Notes under the pieces: model-generated
Database searches by the model: none
Seen by the model: the letters and a program-made list of their open reading frames with translations, nothing else
What the model was told of the DNA's origin: nothing
Part shown: positions 59,647 through 63,141 of the stretch, one piece after another
How the letters are laid out: the number at the start of each line of letters is the position of its first letter
How positions within the stretch are numbered: the stretch's first letter is position 1
Assembly (NCBI GenBank): GCA_947630745.1
Contig: CANRIT010000007.1
Span: 1-63,141 of the forward strand
Direction of reading: 5' to 3'
DNA length: 63,141 bases
Source of the DNA: an uncultured Clostridia bacterium
GTDB taxonomy: Bacteria; Bacillota; Clostridia; Christensenellales; UBA1242
Program-made: the position numbers and the translations under genes

Positions 59647-61662
59647 TTATCTTTTGCATTTATTACAGGTTAAGCATTTGTGTTGCTTAATCCTTTTTGT
59701 TAGGTAAATTATGCTTAGAAGTATGACAAAGATTATGATTAGCGCGATGGCGGCAAATTTTATGCCGTGCAAAATGGATTGATAAAACACAAAACTGGTC
59801 AAGTACGCAATTGTAAGTTGACTCACTATTGAAAATGCGGTGTAAAAGCCACCTACTTCCTTTCTTAAGACGGCGATGTTGGATATGCACGGGCAGTAAA
59901 GCAAAATAAACACCAAAAACGACACCGCGCTGGCGGATGTGAAATGCACTGGGCTTGCGGCCAGTGTTAGGCTGGAAATTAGCGCAGAATTGGTTTGGGC
60001 GTTGTTTGTGATTGATAGCGTGGAAACAACAAGTTCTTTTGCCATAATGCCAACAATAAGCGCGCACACCACACCCGCGCTGTTAAGCCCGATTGGGGCA
60101 AAAAGCGGGGCAATTTTGTCGGCAAGGAAAAACATTATGCTTTCGCTTATTTGCTGGGTGTAGGCAAATTTAAAGTTGGTGTGAGTTAGTATCCAAACTA
60201 TTACCCCCACCGACACCACCACGCCGAACACGCGCTTTGTAAAATCGACCGCGTTGGTTTTGACAACTACGCCGATGTGTTTGATGTCCAAATTGCGCAG
60301 AGGTGGAAATTCAAGCAGCATATTGTTGGACTTGGTTTTTAATATGGTCTTGTTTAAGATTAACGCCATAATTAGCGCGATTAAAAGCCCAAGCAGATAC
60401 AACCCAACCACAACAAAATAAGTTAAATTGCCAAAGAACGCTGACGCAACAAGCACATAGACTGGAAGGCGCGCCATACAACTAACAAACGGGTTTATAA
60501 GGGCACATTTAATTTTTAAATTTTTTTCACTCATGTTGCGCGATATCAGCGTGCTCATGGTATTGCACCCTAGCCCCATAAGGATGATGTAAATTGCCTT
60601 GCCGTTAAGCCCAAGTTTTGTTAAAAAGTCGTCCATAACATACGCCATGCGTGAAATTAGCCCGCTGTCTTCAAGTATGGTTAAAAACAAAAACAACAAA
60701 CATACTTGCGGCAAAAATGTAAGCACGGTGTTGATTGAAGAAAATACCCCCTCACTAAAAAATTGTATTATCCAAATGTTGTTTGCTGCCGAGTATAAAA
60801 AGTTGTTAATTGGGCTTATAAGCAAAAAATTTAATATACCCACCAGGGTATCGCTTAAAAATGGTCCGATTAAGAAAAATATAAAATAGATTGATGCAAA
60901 AAACACAGCCAAAAACCCAGCAAACATAATGGGTGGCTTAAGTAAAATTTTATCTAGTTTGCTTTTACCATAAACATAGTTTTTATTTAGAACAACCACA
61001 CTTTTTATTATGCTATCAATAAAGTTGTATCGCGCTTGAATTAGTGCGGGTAGTTCGGCTTTTATAATGTCGGTTTCTTGTGGATTAAATCCAGCAAAAT
61101 TTCCGTTTAATGCCGCGATTATTTCACTATCAGATTTTTTAATTTTTTCTTTAATTTTTGCTAAAATTTGTGCTAAATAGGTTAAATTTAGCCCAATTTT
61201 TTTAAATTTTAAAAAATTTTTATCAAATCTACATTTTTTTGCATCAACAATTTCAGCATCAAAAAATCTGTTTAATTCACTAATATTTATGCTGTTGTTA
61301 TGCTTTTTAAAATAGCTATAGTTGTTGATTAAAATTTTAAAATTTATATTAAGTTCTTTAAGTTGCAAGCACAAATATAAATTGCGCCTTAAACTGCTGG
61401 CGTCACACACAACAAGGTTTAAATCTTTGTTGTTTAAAATTGCGTTTTTGCTTATTTCTTCTTCAAAAGAAAAAGGTAGCAAACTATATAGCCCGGGCAG
61501 GTCGACAATATACCACCCCTCCCCATCCAAATTTACAAGTTTTCCTTTTTCTTCAACAGTCACTCCATGGAAGTTGCCAGTGTGTTCGTGCGACTTGGTT
61601 AAACTGTTAAAAAGCGTGGTTTTGCCAACATTTGGGTTGCCAATTAAAAGTAGTTTACGCAT
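59647..61662 (-). CDS. feoB: Ferrous iron transporter B
   Basis: Fe(II) uptake permease. 671 aa. N-terminal G domain with G1 GNPNVGKTTLFNSLT, DLPGLYSLLPFSFEEEI and CDAS where the usual specificity motif VDAS or similar occurs. Eight or more membrane helices follow (Gate motifs including CLLFLFLTILEDSGLISR and the GCNT in LMGLGCNTMSTLISRNM). The C-terminus has CLTCNKCK, a possible metal site. Overlaps feoA by 8 nt. No Fur/DtxR box that I can recognise. Confidence 0.95.
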   Translation of the reverse strand: MRKLLLIGNPNVGKTTLFNSLTKSHEHTGNFHGVTVEEKGKLVNLDGEGWYIVDLPGLYSLLPFSFEEEISKNAILNNKDLNLVVCDASSLRRNLYLCLQLKELNINFKILINNYSYFKKHNNSINISELNRFFDAEIVDAKKCRFDKNFLKFKKIGLNLTYLAQILAKIKEKIKKSDSEIIAALNGNFAGFNPQETDIIKAELPALIQARYNFIDSIIKSVVVLNKNYVYGKSKLDKILLKPPIMFAGFLAVFFASIYFIFFLIGPFLSDTLVGILNFLLISPINNFLYSAANNIWIIQFFSEGVFSSINTVLTFLPQVCLLFLFLTILEDSGLISRMAYVMDDFLTKLGLNGKAIYIILMGLGCNTMSTLISRNMSEKNLKIKCALINPFVSCMARLPVYVLVASAFFGNLTYFVVVGLYLLGLLIALIMALILNKTILKTKSNNMLLEFPPLRNLDIKHIGVVVKTNAVDFTKRVFGVVVSVGVIVWILTHTNFKFAYTQQISESIMFFLADKIAPLFAPIGLNSAGVVCALIVGIMAKELVVSTLSITNNAQTNSALISSLTLAASPVHFTSASAVSFLVFILLYCPCISNIAVLRKEVGGFYTAFSIVSQLTIAYLTSFVFYQSILHGIKFAAIALIIIFVILLSIIYLTKRIKQHKCLTCNKCKR

Positions 61663-61882
61663 AGTTTATTATTATCCCATTTGCCACATCGGTTTTTATT
61701 GTAAACACAGACGAATTAAAAACAACAAGCATGGTCTGTTTAAGCACGCTTTTGTTTTCCACTCTTAATTTTGTGCCTAAAATAAGACCCAATTCCATAA
61801 GGCGAATTTTGGTTTTTTCGTCTGCAATATTAATCTCTTTAACCACGCAATCGGTGTTAAGTTTAACCTCGGACAAACTCAT
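61655..61882 (-). CDS. feoA: Ferrous iron transport protein A
   Basis: 75-aa SH3-like cytosolic partner of FeoB. IRLMELGLILGTKLRVEN and VVFNSSVFTIKTDVANGIIINYA match the family. First gene of feoAB, divergent from the PnuC-like gene. Confidence 0.9.
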   Translation of the reverse strand: MSLSEVKLNTDCVVKEINIADEKTKIRLMELGLILGTKLRVENKSVLKQTMLVVFNSSVFTIKTDVANGIIINYA

Positions 61883-61930
61883 AATTTAACATATGCTTGG
61901 TTTATTTTGCACATGACTAACTTTAATAAA

Positions 61931-61959
61931 TTGACAATAATTTTATTTTGTGATAGAAT
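61931..61959 (+). promoter_or_regulatory. Promoter of the PnuC-like gene, leaderless configuration
   Basis: TTGACA (61931-61936), 17-nt spacer, TAGAAT (61954-61959). The GTG start at 61966 is 7 nt after the -10. Confidence 0.75.
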
Positions 61960-61965
61960 TTTTGT

Positions 61966-62631
61966 GTGAAAAAAATTTTTAAACCATCAAATATAATTAC
62001 AATTTTGGCAATTGTTGCAGCAACTGTTTTGGCGATATTTAATTCGTCTGTATTAACTTGGATGATTTGGCTTAGCACAGTGTTGGGTTTGTTTTCATCA
62101 CAAGCTTTGTCCGATGCCAAAATTGGCAGTTTTGTGTTTGAAATTTTAAGTTATGCTGTTTATATCTATGTTTGCATAAAACAAGCATTTTTTGGTGAGA
62201 TTATCCTATCGTGCATTATAATTGTTTTGCACATAATAACTATTTTTGAATGGAATAAGCACTTAATAAATAAGCAAGTTGAAGTGTCAAATACCAACAA
62301 CTTAGAAATTGTTGTTTTAATAGTAATATCAATAGTTTTAGGGATATTATATTCATTATTTTTATACAAAATAAATAGCGCTTTACCAATTTTGAATGCA
62401 ATTCCAACTATCACCTATTTGTTAAGTTGCTATTTTTGTTATAGGCGTAGCATTTTGCAATTTGTTTGCACAATTATATATGAAATTTCGTTTATGGTGC
62501 TTTGGATTGTTCAAGCAAGCTGGGGAGAAATTAGTGGTTTAATATTTTTGATTGGTGGAATTTATGAATTTATTTATGCATTTATTTCAATATCTAAATG
62601 GAAAAAACTGCAAAAACAACAAAAAAAATAA
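61966..62631 (+). CDS. PnuC-like nicotinamide riboside transporter, 221 aa
   Basis: About seven membrane helices. The middle segment ILSYAVYIYVCIKQAFFGEIILSCIIIVLHIITIFEWNKHL has the Y...G...N/W pattern of PnuC family transporters of NAD+ precursors. The GTG start is the first base of the predicted transcript, and there is no ribosome site, so it is likely leaderless. No NAD-salvage gene is beside it, so the substrate is tentative. Confidence 0.6.
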   Translation: MKKIFKPSNIITILAIVAATVLAIFNSSVLTWMIWLSTVLGLFSSQALSDAKIGSFVFEILSYAVYIYVCIKQAFFGEIILSCIIIVLHIITIFEWNKHLINKQVEVSNTNNLEIVVLIVISIVLGILYSLFLYKINSALPILNAIPTITYLLSCYFCYRRSILQFVCTIIYEISFMVLWIVQASWGEISGLIFLIGGIYEFIYAFISISKWKKLQKQQKK

Positions 62632-62645
62632 GCCGTTAGGCTTAT
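62622..62645 (-). terminator. Bidirectional terminator between the PnuC-like gene and the broken DagK gene
   Basis: TAAGCC (62630-62635), GTTA, GGCTTA (62640-62645), with eight A before it on the plus strand giving U on the minus strand. Confidence 0.7.
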
Positions 62646-63133
62646 AAGGTTATAAAGGTGATTTGGTTGGTGACTGAGATGGTTTTTGTTAAAAATTCTT
62701 CCCGCTCGCCGTCAACTGCAAACGCTTCGTTGGAATGATTTTTTATTTCACAATTATCTATGTCGGCAACAATAACTTTTTTGCTTTTAGTTACTGATTT
62801 TATGCCAAACAAAAACATCTTTATAAATCTAAAAAATGTTGCAATAGGGTTACCCCCCTCCACTATCGCCAACTTCACGCTGTTGTTGGCAAGGTCTTCA
62901 CCTTTGTTGATTTTAAAGCCAGCCACACTTGTACCATTCATAAGCAGGATAAATGCAACTTTTCCATTGTACCTATTTTCGCCATATGTGATTGTGAGCG
63001 GCAGATATTTTGATTTAAACAAAATTTTAAACGCGTACAAAAAGTATGCAAATCTGCCAAACCGCTGTTTAAGTTTGCTGCTTGCGGAAAAACTTACTGG
63101 GGTAAAATAGCCTGCAGCAAGCGAATAAGAAAT
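62642..63133 (-). pseudogene. C-terminal part of a diacylglycerol-kinase-family protein, interrupted
   Basis: The frame ends in FAVDGEREEF-LTKTISV, the typical DagK/YegS C-terminus, and begins with KLKQRFGRFAYFLYAFKIL, the conserved KxxGxxAYxxxxL region. Homology runs upstream of the first usable start codon to an in-frame amber codon at 63134-63136, only a few bases from the window end. The N-terminal catalytic half would lie outside. It may be a broken gene, a sequencing error or a readthrough case. Confidence 0.6.
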
Positions 63134-63141
63134 CTAGTTTG

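Noticed and set aside
61883..61965. Fur or DtxR box between feoA and the PnuC-like gene
   Set aside because: I looked for the standard palindromes and found no convincing match in the 83-nt gap.

Overview
The window is one stretch of an AT-rich (roughly one-third G+C by eye) chromosome from an endospore-forming, Gram-positive-type bacterium of the class Clostridia, most likely an uncultured lineage. The complete spoIIIAA-AH operon, the order rpsP-KH-rimM-trmD-rplS, the order rimP-nusA-ylxR-ylxQ-infB-rbfA-truB, the order dprA-topA-trmFO-hslV-hslU, and a LexA with a Gram-positive SOS box all point that way. No rRNA, tRNA, CRISPR array, transposase or prophage module was seen. The genes are mostly housekeeping, and accessory material sits in short islands between them.

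Layout. 1-2.5 kb: a small unknown gene, a tyrosine recombinase and lexA. 2.6-6.6 kb: a PadR-type membrane regulator with an ABC-2 transporter. 6.6-9.7 kb: RNase HI, a membrane protein and an archaeal/eukaryal-type prolyl-tRNA synthetase. 9.7-11.8 kb: xseB, xseA, nusB and an Asp23 protein. 11.9-16.5 kb: the spoIIIA operon. 16.6-23.2 kb: efp and the translation/transcription-factor operon. 23.3-30.3 kb: a PolC relative without a polymerase domain, then rseP, cdsA, uppS, frr, tsf and rpsB. 30.5-36.8 kb: DUF1292, ruvX, two tandem sigma-like paralogues, an Fe-S pair (nifS plus a nifU-like gene), thioredoxin and tcdA. 36.8-44.7 kb: hslU, hslV, trmFO, topA, dprA and comM. 44.8-45.1 kb: a non-coding island with a predicted small RNA and a G+C-rich perfect four-way-junction element. 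45.1-49.5 kb: an unknown gene, rplS with its L19 leader, a predicted small RNA, trmD, rimM, KH, rpsP and two small paralogues. 49.5-56.9 kb: mscS, a collagen-like surface protein, an ABC exporter translationally coupled to a two-domain phosphotransferase, and a LysR regulator. 57-63.1 kb: der, three small unknown genes, feoAB, a PnuC-like transporter and a broken diacylglycerol-kinase-family gene cut by the window edge.

How it works together. Most of the window is the information-processing core (ribosome assembly, translation factors, tRNA modification, DNA repair and topology) with proteolysis, isoprenoid/phospholipid and sporulation genes. LexA probably regulates itself and comM, because the same 14-bp SOS box lies in front of both. 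Many units use a canonical SigA promoter, often with the extended -10 TGTGATATAAT, and several mRNAs appear to be leaderless.

The observations that most deserve follow-up are the perfect DNA/RNA cloverleaf at 44942-45028; the PolC-derived protein that keeps the OB and exonuclease parts but cleanly lacks the PHP and polymerase domains; two promoter-plus-terminator small-RNA candidates; tandem sigma paralogues with differing -35 recognition helices; and the coupled double-kinase/ABC-exporter unit. All functional calls come from reading motifs and context. No database search was run.
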